Below, one piece after another: positions 27,535-36,240 of a stretch of 64,000 bases of DNA (positions are counted from its first letter, which is position 1; every line of letters begins with the position of its first letter). Source of the DNA: Ga0077555 sp963761475. Lineage in GTDB: Bacteria > Pseudomonadota > Alphaproteobacteria > Rhizobiales > Hyphomicrobiaceae. The notes under the pieces were generated by a model, which saw only the letters and a program-made list of their open reading frames with translations, made no database searches and was not told where the DNA came from. Made by a program: the position numbers and the translations under genes. The stretch spans positions 62,001-126,000 of the forward strand of contig CAVXGT010000013.1 of assembly GCA_963761475.1 (NCBI GenBank). Reading direction: 5' to 3'.

Positions 27535-27677
27535 GGCGTGCACCTCGTAAGATCTTTCGGCTGAATGGCGCCGTCGGATGCGTGGTATAGAAGGGTGCGC
27601 CTTACGGCGGCCTTGCGGCGCGATTAATATTTGGTAATGCGGTAGCTGGCTGAGACAGAGCGAGGAGCTGCGTCGCA

Positions 27678-28931
27678 GTGGGGAGCAAGAGCAGATCGAG
27701 CCTGGTTTCTAGGCGGTTGGTATGCCAGCCGGTCGCACATGCGCGCGTTTTATGTAAGGCAGTGAGCTCTGCGCTGGCGGTGGCGATACTATACGTTATT
27801 TCATCGACTTATGTGGCCCATGCCGGTGCTCCAGGCGGGGTGGGACGCCCCGCCGGGGACGCTTTGCCGTTGACGCCGGTTGCGGTGTTCGGGACCGATG
27901 ACAGGGTTGATGTGCCGCGCAGGTACCAGGGTGCGGCCGAGCGAATCGGGTTGTTCTTCTCGAACCCGGCGCGCACCGTGTGTACGGCTTTTTGCGTTGC
28001 ACCAAACGTCATAGCGACGGCTGCGCATTGTCTGGCAGAACCCGGAGGCAAACCCGCCCGCATCGGGGAGTTCATGTTCGCGCGCGGCTATGACCGACGC
28101 CGGGAATTCACGCGTATCGAAGGTTTCACAACGGGCTCTACGCCTCAAAGCGTCATGAGCGGGCAGTTCCATCATCGCGTCAAACCACCGATCGATGCGA
28201 CTCACGACTGGGCGCTGGTGCGGCTTAGCCGCAACGCCTGCCCGGATGGCGGCTTCACGGTGACTCCCATGAGCGTCGATGACCTGATCGTCGCCTCCCA
28301 GAATCAGCGCATCTTCCAGATCTCGTACCATCGGGACTGGACACAGTGGCGCGCAGCCTACTCGTCTCCCTGTCAGGTTCAGCGCAGTTTCAATGGCATC
28401 AAGTGGAGTACAATCGAGCCGGATTTCCTGGATGCCGACAAGATGATCCTGCATCAGTGCGACACGGGTGGGGCGTCCTCGGGCTCGCCGTTATTAATAG
28501 AGGGGCGCGAGGGCTTCACGGTGGTGGGCATCAATGTCGGGACCTACGTTCAGGCCAAGATCCTGACCGACAACGGCAAGGTCACGCAGCGGGACCGGGC
28601 GGAAACGGTGGCGAATACGGCGGTTAACGCGATTGCCTTCATCGATGGGATCGAGAGGCTTCGCAGGGCCTCCATTCTTGCGACCGGCAACCCCATCCGG
28701 GAACTGCAGCAACGGCTCGCGGCGCGGAACTACTACACCGCCCGAATTGACGGTAGCTACGGACCGATGCTGAGGGAAGCGATCGAGGGATATGAACGCA
28801 ACAGCCGGATGCCGATCACCGGCTTGCCGACGGTTGACCTTCTTCGTCATCTGGAGGCGCAGGCGCAAGGCGGGCTCGGACGCGTTGCCCCGAGCAGTTC
28901 GCACCGGGGGCCCCAGCCTCCCGCACGCTAG
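27678..28931 (+). CDS. Secreted trypsin-like serine protease with peptidoglycan-binding domain
   Basis: A 417-residue exported protein from GTG 27678. A basic N-terminus and hydrophobic segment (VSSALAVAILYVISSTYVAH) make a signal peptide. The chymotrypsin-fold domain has His in ATAAHCLAE, Asp in THDWALVRLS and Ser in GGASSGSPLL, so the triad is complete. Several Cys pairs likely form disulfides. A PG_binding_1-like repeat closes the protein (IRELQQRLAARNYYTARIDG...LREAIEGY, ~residues 337-385). The combination suggests a protease tethered to the cell wall; the substrate is unknown. The promoter region (27544-27677) is shared with the divergent DegP gene. The 3' end overlaps the convergent O-antigen-ligase gene by 4 bp. 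Confidence 0.85.
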   Translation: MGSKSRSSLVSRRLVCQPVAHARVLCKAVSSALAVAILYVISSTYVAHAGAPGGVGRPAGDALPLTPVAVFGTDDRVDVPRRYQGAAERIGLFFSNPARTVCTAFCVAPNVIATAAHCLAEPGGKPARIGEFMFARGYDRRREFTRIEGFTTGSTPQSVMSGQFHHRVKPPIDATHDWALVRLSRNACPDGGFTVTPMSVDDLIVASQNQRIFQISYHRDWTQWRAAYSSPCQVQRSFNGIKWSTIEPDFLDADKMILHQCDTGGASSGSPLLIEGREGFTVVGINVGTYVQAKILTDNGKVTQRDRAETVANTAVNAIAFIDGIERLRRASILATGNPIRELQQRLAARNYYTARIDGSYGPMLREAIEGYERNSRMPITGLPTVDLLRHLEAQAQGGLGRVAPSSSHRGPQPPAR

Positions 28932-30229
28932 TGGCGGTGGAGCGCTTTCGGTCGGCGGCCTGTTCTCCAGGTTGGGATCGGCGCGCGGCCGGGTTGGTGA
29001 ACCGGCGTGTGTTCCGGCGCTTGCGCCAGTCCCCAGACGCAGGCCTGGACGATGAAGAAGCTGCGCCAATGATCCGTGTCGACGATCAAGCCTTCGATGG
29101 CGAAGGCGGCGAAGGCGGCGGTGGCGCAGAGGATAGGCCCCTGCAGGCTCGACATGCGTAAAGCTGCCCTTAGGCCCACACCGAGGGTCAGCACGACGCT
29201 GGCAAGGTAGGCGAATCCGCCCAGCCAACCAGCATTGAGGAACATGCTGAGATAGACGTTGTGGGGTTCCTCGAGATGGTGGATGTCACGGAAAGTATGG
29301 GTGCCGATTCCGAGGGGATTGGCGAGGATGAGCTGCATCGCCTTGGCTTGCCCGCCAAAGCGTCCGTCTGGTCCCTGATCGTAGCTTTGGTCGAGCGTGG
29401 CGCGCTCTTCGAGCAGTGTTTGCACAGCCTCGAATTGCAATGCTGTTGCGAGGCCTGCGATCAGAACGGCGCCACCGAGTGCCATGACGATCATCAGGCG
29501 CACCGAGTCGCGTTGGCGTCGTGTGCGAAGCCAGCCGACGACGATCATCAGCACTGCTGCCAGCACGAGGGAAATCCAGGCGCCGCGTGAAAAGCTGAGC
29601 AGCAGGCCGAGCGCGATCGGGACTGCGATCATTGCAGCGTATCGCAAGGGCCGACCGGTGTTGCGCAGAAGTTGCCAGGTGCAGAACAATACGGCCGGCA
29701 CCAGGGCGCCGCCAAATACATTGGCGTCCTTGAAAGTGCCGCGCGCTCGTCCGAACTTTGTGAAGAGGTCGTTGGCGCCGGGCACAAGGCTGAAGTATCC
29801 GGCGATTGCGGCAGCTGCCGCGATGGCGCAACCGAGCGTGTAGCACCAGAACACCAAATTGACGCGAGGCAGTGGATCCTGCGCAATGTAGGCTGTCAGC
29901 GCGAAGCCACCGAGGACCAGATAGAGCGTCACCAACTGGTGCTTTATGGCGGTATCGAAAGTGGCCGAGACGCCGGTGGCTACGACTCCGCAAGCGACCG
30001 CGACGAGCAGCAGGCAGAGATTGAACAGCGCGCCGGTCCGGACTTTTGCGGCGCCAAGTAGCGGCACGGCCACGATGACCAGCAGCATCAAGCCATCGAC
30101 CAGTGCGGGCTCGCTGAAGACGATACTGCTCGAGAGCATCGCGGCTGCCACTAGCCCGGTCACGAGCGTGGAGCCTTCGATCCTGATCGCTGGTCCCGCT
30201 GTGATTGCGATTGCGCGGTCAGTAGGCAT
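28928..30229 (-). CDS. O-antigen ligase/polymerase-family membrane protein
   Basis: Polytopic inner-membrane protein of 433 residues with about eleven hydrophobic segments. A large periplasmic loop (residues ~235-310) contains YDQGPDGRFGGQAKAM and THTFRDIHHLEEPHNVYL; this loop with its His and Arg residues is characteristic of the Wzy_C/O-antigen-ligase family (WaaL, Wzy). It is expected to transfer or polymerise undecaprenyl-linked glycan. The start overlaps the stop of the WcaJ-like gene by 11 bp, so the two are coupled and likely act on the same exopolysaccharide or O-antigen. Confidence 0.85.
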   Translation of the reverse strand: MPTDRAIAITAGPAIRIEGSTLVTGLVAAAMLSSSIVFSEPALVDGLMLLVIVAVPLLGAAKVRTGALFNLCLLLVAVACGVVATGVSATFDTAIKHQLVTLYLVLGGFALTAYIAQDPLPRVNLVFWCYTLGCAIAAAAAIAGYFSLVPGANDLFTKFGRARGTFKDANVFGGALVPAVLFCTWQLLRNTGRPLRYAAMIAVPIALGLLLSFSRGAWISLVLAAVLMIVVGWLRTRRQRDSVRLMIVMALGGAVLIAGLATALQFEAVQTLLEERATLDQSYDQGPDGRFGGQAKAMQLILANPLGIGTHTFRDIHHLEEPHNVYLSMFLNAGWLGGFAYLASVVLTLGVGLRAALRMSSLQGPILCATAAFAAFAIEGLIVDTDHWRSFFIVQACVWGLAQAPEHTPVHQPGRAPIPTWRTGRRPKALHRH

Positions 30230-31745
30230 TGCGACCGGTCAGAAGCGAAATCGGTGTCATGGCGAGGATGTAGAGATCGAAACCGAGTGACCAATTGTCG
30301 ATGTAATGGAGGTCGTGCTCGACCCGTCGCTCGATCTTCTCGTGAGTGTCGGTCTCTCCGCGCCACCCGTTGACCTGCGCCCAGCCGGTAACGCCGGGTT
30401 TGACGCGGTGGCGCGCAAAATAGCCGTGCACCACAGCCTGATAGAGATCAGATTGGGCCTTTGCGCCGGTAGCATGTGGCCTCGGGCCCACGAGGCTCAT
30501 CTCGCCCTTCAGCACGTTGAACAATTGAGGCAACTCGTCGAGGCTGGTCTTTCGGATGAAGCGCCCCACGCGGGTGACGCGGGGGTCGTCGCGGGTGACG
30601 AGCTTGGAGGCGGTGGCGTCGGTCATATCGGTGTACATCGAGCGGAACTTGTAGACTTCCACCAGCTCGTTATTGAAACCGTAACGGCGTTGTTTGAACA
30701 GCACGGGACCCTTGCTATCGAGTCGGATTGCGAGGGCGACGAGCGCCATCACGGGGGCTGCGAGCAACAAGATGACCAGGCCCAGCAAACGATCCTCGAT
30801 ATTCTTGACGCCCCTGTCCCAGTCGGTGAGTGGGCGATCCATGACGGCGTGCATCGGGACATTGCCGATATAGGAGTAGGCCTTGGCGTTCATGCGCAGG
30901 CGCGAGCGGTGCGCCGAGACCCTGATGTCGACGGGGATCTGCAAGATCTGGTCAAGGATCTTCAATAGCCGTTCCTCCGCCGATAGTGGAACGGTGACAA
31001 TCAGGAGATCGACGCCGGCATCACGAACAAATTCCGCCATCTCGGCGAAGTTTCCGAGTTTGGCGTAGTGCTCCGCAATGTCGCCAACCCGGTCCGTAGA
31101 CCTGTCGTCGAAGAGGCCGAGAATGCGCACGTGCGAGAGATCGTCGGTCTCGAACGCCTTGATCAGGCTCTTAGCTTCGCTGCCGCCGCCAACGATGACG
31201 GTTCGACGGACGAGGCGGCCGGTCCTTGTGAGGTGGCGGAGCCCAATTGCGATGACGAACCGGCTCGCCAGCACGAGCGCCAGGGATGCGAAGGCCCAGG
31301 TCAAGCCGAGGCCCGGCGTCATGACGTTTAGACGACCGAGAGTGCCGATGCCCGCTGCGAGGCAGAAGGCTGCCGCGCCGACCGCTATGATCTTGCCGAC
31401 CTGGCGCATGGGCTGGCGGAAAATCGCAATGGTATAGCCCCAGTTGCTTTTGAGCAGGGCTGCAAAGAACGCGGCAACGGCCGCGCATTTGACGAGTGCA
31501 GGCCAGTTCAGCGCGGCGCCGTCCGCGCCGAGGCCGATCAGGAGGAGGCCCACACCGGCGATGATCAGGATGTCCTGCAGGAACACGAGGAAGACAAGCT
31601 TCGGGCGCGATGCGTTGCCCCGCTTGTCGAACAGCAACGACGGCAGGTGACTCGCGCGACGGCCATGAGTAGCCGATGCGTCTTTGGCTTCTTTGGCGTC
31701 GGCATTGCCGTGCGCGCCGTAAGCCCTTGTCGTTACGCCCACCAT
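30219..31745 (-). CDS. Undecaprenyl-phosphate glucose/galactose phosphotransferase, WcaJ-like
   Basis: Initiating enzyme of exopolysaccharide assembly, transferring a hexose-1-phosphate to undecaprenyl phosphate at the inner membrane. It is 508 residues long. Four hydrophobic helices lie in residues ~50-165, then a CoA-binding-like Rossmann segment (RTVIVGGGSEAKSLIKAFE), then another membrane segment (LLGLVILLLAAPVMALVALA). The C-terminal catalytic bacterial-sugar-transferase domain has KGPVLFKQRRYGFN, KFRSMYTD, RFIRKTSLDELPQLFNVL and GPRPHA. The enzyme is complete. It is coupled to the ligase-like gene downstream, but no other glycosyltransferases are adjacent. About 200 bp upstream are unassigned before the porin terminator. 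Confidence 0.92.
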   Translation of the reverse strand: MVGVTTRAYGAHGNADAKEAKDASATHGRRASHLPSLLFDKRGNASRPKLVFLVFLQDILIIAGVGLLLIGLGADGAALNWPALVKCAAVAAFFAALLKSNWGYTIAIFRQPMRQVGKIIAVGAAAFCLAAGIGTLGRLNVMTPGLGLTWAFASLALVLASRFVIAIGLRHLTRTGRLVRRTVIVGGGSEAKSLIKAFETDDLSHVRILGLFDDRSTDRVGDIAEHYAKLGNFAEMAEFVRDAGVDLLIVTVPLSAEERLLKILDQILQIPVDIRVSAHRSRLRMNAKAYSYIGNVPMHAVMDRPLTDWDRGVKNIEDRLLGLVILLLAAPVMALVALAIRLDSKGPVLFKQRRYGFNNELVEVYKFRSMYTDMTDATASKLVTRDDPRVTRVGRFIRKTSLDELPQLFNVLKGEMSLVGPRPHATGAKAQSDLYQAVVHGYFARHRVKPGVTGWAQVNGWRGETDTHEKIERRVEHDLHYIDNWSLGFDLYILAMTPISLLTGRNAY

Positions 31746-31949
31746 TTTACCTTGCTCGGTCTGGATCCAGGAGGGCCAGTTAGACGAGTCCAGGCAAATT
31801 CCGGGTTACCAAACGAGGTTTTGCTCATTCTACTGCATGATCGGGATTGGATATGATGAAGGGACGTTTAACTGGCGGATCAACTGGCCAGAGTTGTATG
31901 GCTTTCCAATTAGATCCCTTCCCCTTTTACGAGACAACTTCGAGCTGTT

Positions 31950-31984
31950 CGAAAAAGCAGAAAGGCCGCCCGAAGGCGGCCTTT
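31950..31984 (-). terminator. Rho-independent terminator of porin 1
   Basis: On the minus strand AAAGGCCGCC-TTCG-GGCGGCCTTT is a perfect 10-bp stem with a very stable UUCG tetraloop, followed by CTGCTTTTTC. It ends 25 bp beyond the porin 1 stop. The hairpin is repeated after porin 2. Confidence 0.92.
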
Positions 31985-32009
31985 CCGTTTCGATCCGTCA
32001 GGGCCGAGA

Positions 32010-33404
32010 TCAGAAGTTGATCTTGGTGCCGACGAGGACCATCGAGAAGTCGGCAGCGCCGCTGTTCCCGGTGTTGAGCGGGGCAGACGCACCGGTGAAG
32101 CCGTTCGCATCGAGAGAGAAGTTCTTATAGGTAATGAACATCTCCATCGCAGCGGCGTCGATGTACTGGTTGAGGTAAATGCCCCACATCTCAGCTTCGC
32201 TGCTCGAATTGCCCGACGCGACGGTGTTGTTGATGTGCTGGGCGTTGCGGGTCTGGAAGGCCCACTGCTCAAGACCACCTTCGGAGCTCAGGTACTCGAC
32301 GCCGATGACGGTGGCGCCAATGCCGAAGAAGTTCTTGTTGATGCCGCCAGTCAGGTACCACCAAGACATATCTGGACCAGTATACGCCGTGGCAGCGTTA
32401 CCTGCGACCTGATGGCCTTCCATTTCGCGCGTACCAGCAGCGCCCGTCAGGAACAGGCCGGTCGGCACGTGCAAGATAGAAGCGGACCCAAGCAGATCAT
32501 GACGCTCGACGTCGCAGTTGTTGACGCAAGCAACCGATGTCGCGCCGGCAGTGATGCCGCCGCCTGGCTGGTTGTACTCGCTCTCTTCGAGGTAGCCGAT
32601 GCCGAAGGCAATGCGGACACCGTTGAACTCACCGGCATAGCGCAGTGCGATATCCCAGAAGTTATCTTCTGCCACAGCAGCCTGCAGCGTGAAACCAGCC
32701 AAGGACGGCGTCTCGTAGAGGACGTGATTGAGACGATCGGTATCGATGGCGCTGGTGCCGCGGATCGCATTCACCCAGCTCGTTGCACCAAACGTACCGT
32801 CGTTAGCCCGCAGACTGAAGCTGCCCATATAGAGCCGCGCGTCCGGCGTTGCTGCCGAGCCCGTCTTGCCCAGATCGATCAGGATCAGGTTGTCCGTGGA
32901 GGTCGAACCCTGGCCGATCTTGACCATGCCAAGCCGAGAGTGGCGCAGCCAAACCGTGCTATCGCGCAAGCAGCTGTCACTGCACTCTCCGGTGTCATCG
33001 CCGCCAGGGCCACCACCCGGGTTGCTCGGACCGCCGTTACCCTGGTTTGACGACGTGATCGAGTGCCGGTTGACACCGAACTCGTAGGTGAAGCCTGCGG
33101 TCAGCTCCGGCGAGATCTTGGCTGAACCGCGCAGACGCCAGCGCGAGAAGATGTTGCCGCCGTCCATGCCGATATAGGCATCCGACTGCGAGCCATCGTC
33201 CCACCACAGCACCTGGCTGCCGACGAAGCCCGAGAGCTGCACCGACACCTTACGGTTGCCTTTGCGAACGGTGGTGGCCTCGAGCTCGGCGATGCGCTCT
33301 TCCAGATCCGCGCAGCAGCTTCCGCCCAAGTCGGCTGCGAGGGCAGATGAGCCCATCAGTGCCGAGGCGACCGCCGCGAGTGCGAACTTAGTGGTCGTCT
33401 TCAT
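32010..33404 (-). CDS. Porin 1 (alphaproteobacterial outer-membrane porin)
   Basis: Outer-membrane beta-barrel of 464 residues. A Sec signal peptide (MKTTTKFALAAVASALMGSS, cleaved after ALAA) is followed by the mature end DLGGSCCADLEERIAELE, a short helical segment, then KGNRKVSVQLSGFV entering the barrel. Alternating aromatic strands run through to the C-terminal VLVGTKINF; the terminal Phe is the outer-membrane insertion signal. A Cys-rich loop (around GECSDSCLRDSTVWL) is conserved in all four copies. ATG at 33404 has GGAGA upstream. Porin 2 is a close tandem paralogue with the same leader and terminator, indicating recent duplication of a whole expression unit. Confidence 0.92.
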   Translation of the reverse strand: MKTTTKFALAAVASALMGSSALAADLGGSCCADLEERIAELEATTVRKGNRKVSVQLSGFVGSQVLWWDDGSQSDAYIGMDGGNIFSRWRLRGSAKISPELTAGFTYEFGVNRHSITSSNQGNGGPSNPGGGPGGDDTGECSDSCLRDSTVWLRHSRLGMVKIGQGSTSTDNLILIDLGKTGSAATPDARLYMGSFSLRANDGTFGATSWVNAIRGTSAIDTDRLNHVLYETPSLAGFTLQAAVAEDNFWDIALRYAGEFNGVRIAFGIGYLEESEYNQPGGGITAGATSVACVNNCDVERHDLLGSASILHVPTGLFLTGAAGTREMEGHQVAGNAATAYTGPDMSWWYLTGGINKNFFGIGATVIGVEYLSSEGGLEQWAFQTRNAQHINNTVASGNSSSEAEMWGIYLNQYIDAAAMEMFITYKNFSLDANGFTGASAPLNTGNSGAADFSMVLVGTKINF

Positions 33405-34031
33405 TGGATTTCTCTCCAGTTTGTTGTTGCAGGAAGCAGCACGCGCAGCCCGGCGCTGTCTTCCGAGCCTCTTCGGGACCGCACGCACGCGCGTGAAGCG
33501 CACGCCGTCTCGGAGAGGCACGTGAAACGCAAAAACAACCGCTACTGGACTCGGGAACACTGAGTGGGGCTGGTTTGCCGCGATTGCGCCGGGCTATGCT
33601 TCCTGCGCTTTGGCATCCGGACCGTCCGGAGGTTTTGCTCCTTGAACGCGGTCTCGGTGTTCGTGTGGTTCGTATTGAATGAACCGCCCCACAACTCCAC
33701 TTGCGGATGAGGCTTAGTTCACGAACCGGATCGGGGCAATTCATCCGACGCCAAAAAGCGTCGTATCGCGGCCACTTGTGGCGCGAAGGACACGAGAACG
33801 GGCAAGTTCTGATAATGTTCCGGATCTACGGCGTCTGGTTCGCCGCTATTCTGTTAGTTCCTTGTCAACACTTAGGCCGTGGCTTTTGTTTTATTCAGCC
33901 GCTTGCAGCGTGATTCCGCTGAGGTTGGTCGTCCTGGTTCGATTCGGATGTGTCACTCGTTAAGGTGTATGAAGGCCGTGTCGTGCGGGTTGGGAGCGCG
34001 ATCTCGTAGTTCGGACCCCGAGGTCCGGCAG
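33405..34031. promoter_or_regulatory. Promoter and leader region of porin 1
   Basis: About 630 bp between the porin 2 terminator and porin 1. The part nearest the gene carries the 130-bp leader shared with porin 2; the rest differs from the porin 2 upstream region and presumably contains the promoter. No additional gene is seen. Confidence 0.55.
33423..33552 (-). repeat. 130-bp identical porin leader, copy 1
   Basis: This block is base-for-base identical to 35500-35629 (offset 2077). It lies immediately upstream of the porin 1 start. The perfect identity outside coding sequence, with divergence beyond it, suggests either very recent duplication or selection on a structured 5' untranslated region. 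Confidence 0.9.
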
Positions 34032-34055
34032 AAAGGCCGCCCGAAGGCGGCCTTT
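34032..34055 (-). terminator. Hairpin terminator of porin 2
   Basis: The same 10-bp AAAGGCCGCC/GGCGGCCTTT stem with a UUCG-type loop as after porin 1, 26 bp past the porin 2 stop. The following T-run is weaker here (CTTTCTGCC). Confidence 0.75.
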
Positions 34056-34080
34056 CCGTTTCGATCCGTCAGAGCCGAGA

Positions 34081-35481
34081 TCAGAAGTTGATCTTGGTGC
34101 CGACGAGGACCATCGAGAAGTCGGCAGCGCCGCTGTTTCCGGTGTTGAGGGCACTGACGGCCTGATTGGGGTTCCAACCATTGGCCTCGAGGGAGAAGTT
34201 CTTGTACGTGATGAACAGCTCCATCGCAGCGGCGTCGATGTACTGGTTGAGGTAGACGCCCCACATCTCCGTCTCAGAGCTCGAACCGGCGGTGCCGATC
34301 AGGTTCTGGTTGTAGTCGCCACGGCGGTTCTGGAAGGCCCACTGCTCAAGACCACCTTCGGAGCTGAGATACTCGACACCGATGACGGTGGCGCCGATGC
34401 CGAAGAAGTTCTTGGAGACACCACCCGTCAGGTACCACCATGTCATATCCGGACCGGCATAGGCCGTCGCGGCATTACCGGCAACGTTATGGCCGGTCAT
34501 TTCACGTGCACCTGCGGCACCCGTCATGAATAGACCCGTGGGGACGTGAAGTATGGAGGCCGAACCCAGCCACTCGTGGCGTTCGACATCGCAGTTGTTG
34601 ACGCAAGAGACGGACGTGGCGCCGGCGGCAATGCCACCACCTGGCAAGTTGTACTCGCTCTCTTCGAGGTAACCGATGCCGAAGGCGATGCGGACACCGT
34701 TGAACTCACCGGCATAGCGCAGCGCGACATCCCAGAAGTTGTCTTCGGCGACTGCGGCCTGCAGCGTGAAGCCCGCCAAGGTCGGAGTCTCATAGAGAAC
34801 GTGGTTGAGGCGGTCGGTATCAATGGCACTGGTGCCACGGATAGCGTTCACCCAGGTCGATCCACCAAACGTGCCATTGTTGGCGCGGAGCTGGAAGCTA
34901 CCCATGTAAAGGCGAGCGTCGGGTGTTGCTGCCGAACCGGTTTTGCCGAGATCGATCAGGATCAGGTTGTCCGTCGAGCTGGAACCCTGGCCAATCTTGA
35001 CCATGCCGAGGCGGGCATGCTTGATCCAGACGGTGCTGTCACGGAGGCAGCTGTCGGTGCATTCGCCAGCATCGTCACCACCGGGGCCTGCACCCGGGTT
35101 GCTCGGGCCGCCGTTACCCTGGTTCGCCGAGGTGATCGAGTGGCGGTTGACACCGAACTCGTAGGTGAAGCCTGCGGTCAGGTCCGGCGAGATCTTGGCC
35201 GTACCACGCAGACGCCAGCGCGAGAAGATGTTACCGCCGTCCATGCCGACGTAGGTGTCCGACTGTGAACCGTCATCCCAGAACAGGACCTGGCTGCCGA
35301 CGAAGCCCGAAAGCTGCACCGACACCTTACGGTTGCCTTTGCGAACGGTGGTGGCCTCGAGCTCAGCGATGCGCTCTTCGAGGTCGGCGCAGCAGCTTCC
35401 GCCGAGGTCGGCAGCGAGGGCAGACGAGCCCATCAGTGCCGAGGCGACCGCCGCGAGTGCGAATTTAGTGGTCGTCTTCAT
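34081..35481 (-). CDS. Porin 2 (tandem paralogue of porin 1)
   Basis: A 466-residue outer-membrane porin closely similar to porin 1 from signal peptide (identical start MKTTTKFALAAVASALMGSS) to the final GTKINF. Differences cluster in putative surface loops: for example the stretch after EQWAFQNRR and the one near the C-terminus (LEANGWNPNQAVSALNT) differ from porin 1, whereas strand-like segments are almost unchanged. ATG at 35481 has GGAGAGACC upstream. The frame remains open far upstream, but this is the leader, not protein. The 130-bp leader, coding region and terminator hairpin are all duplicated with porin 1, so the unit of duplication was about 1.6 kb. Confidence 0.92.
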   Translation of the reverse strand: MKTTTKFALAAVASALMGSSALAADLGGSCCADLEERIAELEATTVRKGNRKVSVQLSGFVGSQVLFWDDGSQSDTYVGMDGGNIFSRWRLRGTAKISPDLTAGFTYEFGVNRHSITSANQGNGGPSNPGAGPGGDDAGECTDSCLRDSTVWIKHARLGMVKIGQGSSSTDNLILIDLGKTGSAATPDARLYMGSFQLRANNGTFGGSTWVNAIRGTSAIDTDRLNHVLYETPTLAGFTLQAAVAEDNFWDVALRYAGEFNGVRIAFGIGYLEESEYNLPGGGIAAGATSVSCVNNCDVERHEWLGSASILHVPTGLFMTGAAGAREMTGHNVAGNAATAYAGPDMTWWYLTGGVSKNFFGIGATVIGVEYLSSEGGLEQWAFQNRRGDYNQNLIGTAGSSSETEMWGVYLNQYIDAAAMELFITYKNFSLEANGWNPNQAVSALNTGNSGAADFSMVLVGTKINF

Positions 35482-35499
35482 TCGTGGTCTCTCCAGTTC

Positions 35500-35629
35500 G
35501 TTGTTGCAGGAAGCAGCACGCGCAGCCCGGCGCTGTCTTCCGAGCCTCTTCGGGACCGCACGCACGCGCGTGAAGCGCACGCCGTCTCGGAGAGGCACGT
35601 GAAACGCAAAAACAACCGCTACTGGACTC
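35500..35629 (-). repeat. 130-bp identical porin leader, copy 2
   Basis: Identical to 33423-33552. It lies just upstream of porin 2; see that entry. Confidence 0.9.
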
Positions 35630-36183
35630 TGGATTACTCGGTGACGAGTTCTGCCTGGATGCGCCGGGCTATGCTTCCTGCGCTGTGGCAACCGGGGCAT
35701 CGAAGCCTTCTGGCTTCGTTTGACTTTGCCTCGGCAATGACGTGGACCGTATTGATAAACTCGCCAGTGGACGCGACGCGTTTTATGTCGCTCAGCGTTC
35801 GGCAGGTCACCTTTGGTCGTTTCGGGCTCGCGTCTCGCGACTGCGATCAGCGTGTTCAAAGCAACCTTTATGCAGTGACGAGCATTCCGACTGAAGCGAA
35901 CTTGGTGTGATGGTTATGCGCAGAAACTTTCTGCTGCAAGCAGCGAAAACTATTTGGTTGTTTGGCTGAATGGCAATTGTAGCGAAAGAGCCACGTTTGT
36001 GTGGCTTGGGAGTTTTCAAGGGGTCTTTGAACGGTCATCGCAATGACGCTGAGACCTATTTTAAATCATTGATGTGGAATGATAATAAAGCCCGTTGTGT
36101 GGAGAATTGAGTTTTTCTAAGGGTTAAATTCATCGAACTTTACGAGAAATTTATTTTGCTTTTACGGGTTCTTTTCTTGAGGC
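35630..36183. other. AT-rich intergenic region between porins 2 and 3
   Basis: About 550 bp. The half nearest porin 3 (35.9-36.17 kb) is strikingly AT-rich for this genome. It should contain the porin 2 promoter. I see no gene. Confidence 0.45.
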
Positions 36184-36208
36184 GACCGGGCCTGCATGAG
36201 GCCCGGTC
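36184..36208 (-). terminator. Hairpin after porin 3
   Basis: GACCGGGCC (36184-36192) and GGCCCGGTC (36200-36208) form a 9-bp perfect stem with a 7-nt loop, 32 bp beyond the porin 3 stop. The sequence after it on the minus strand is A-rich rather than T-rich, so termination is plausible but not certain. Confidence 0.55.
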
Positions 36209-36240
36209 AATTCTTGTGAACTTAAGTGGTTCGCGGGATT

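Noticed and set aside
33405..33560. N-terminal extension of porin 1 through its leader
   Set aside because: The signal peptide begins at 33404 with its own ribosome site; the open leader frame is not part of the protein.
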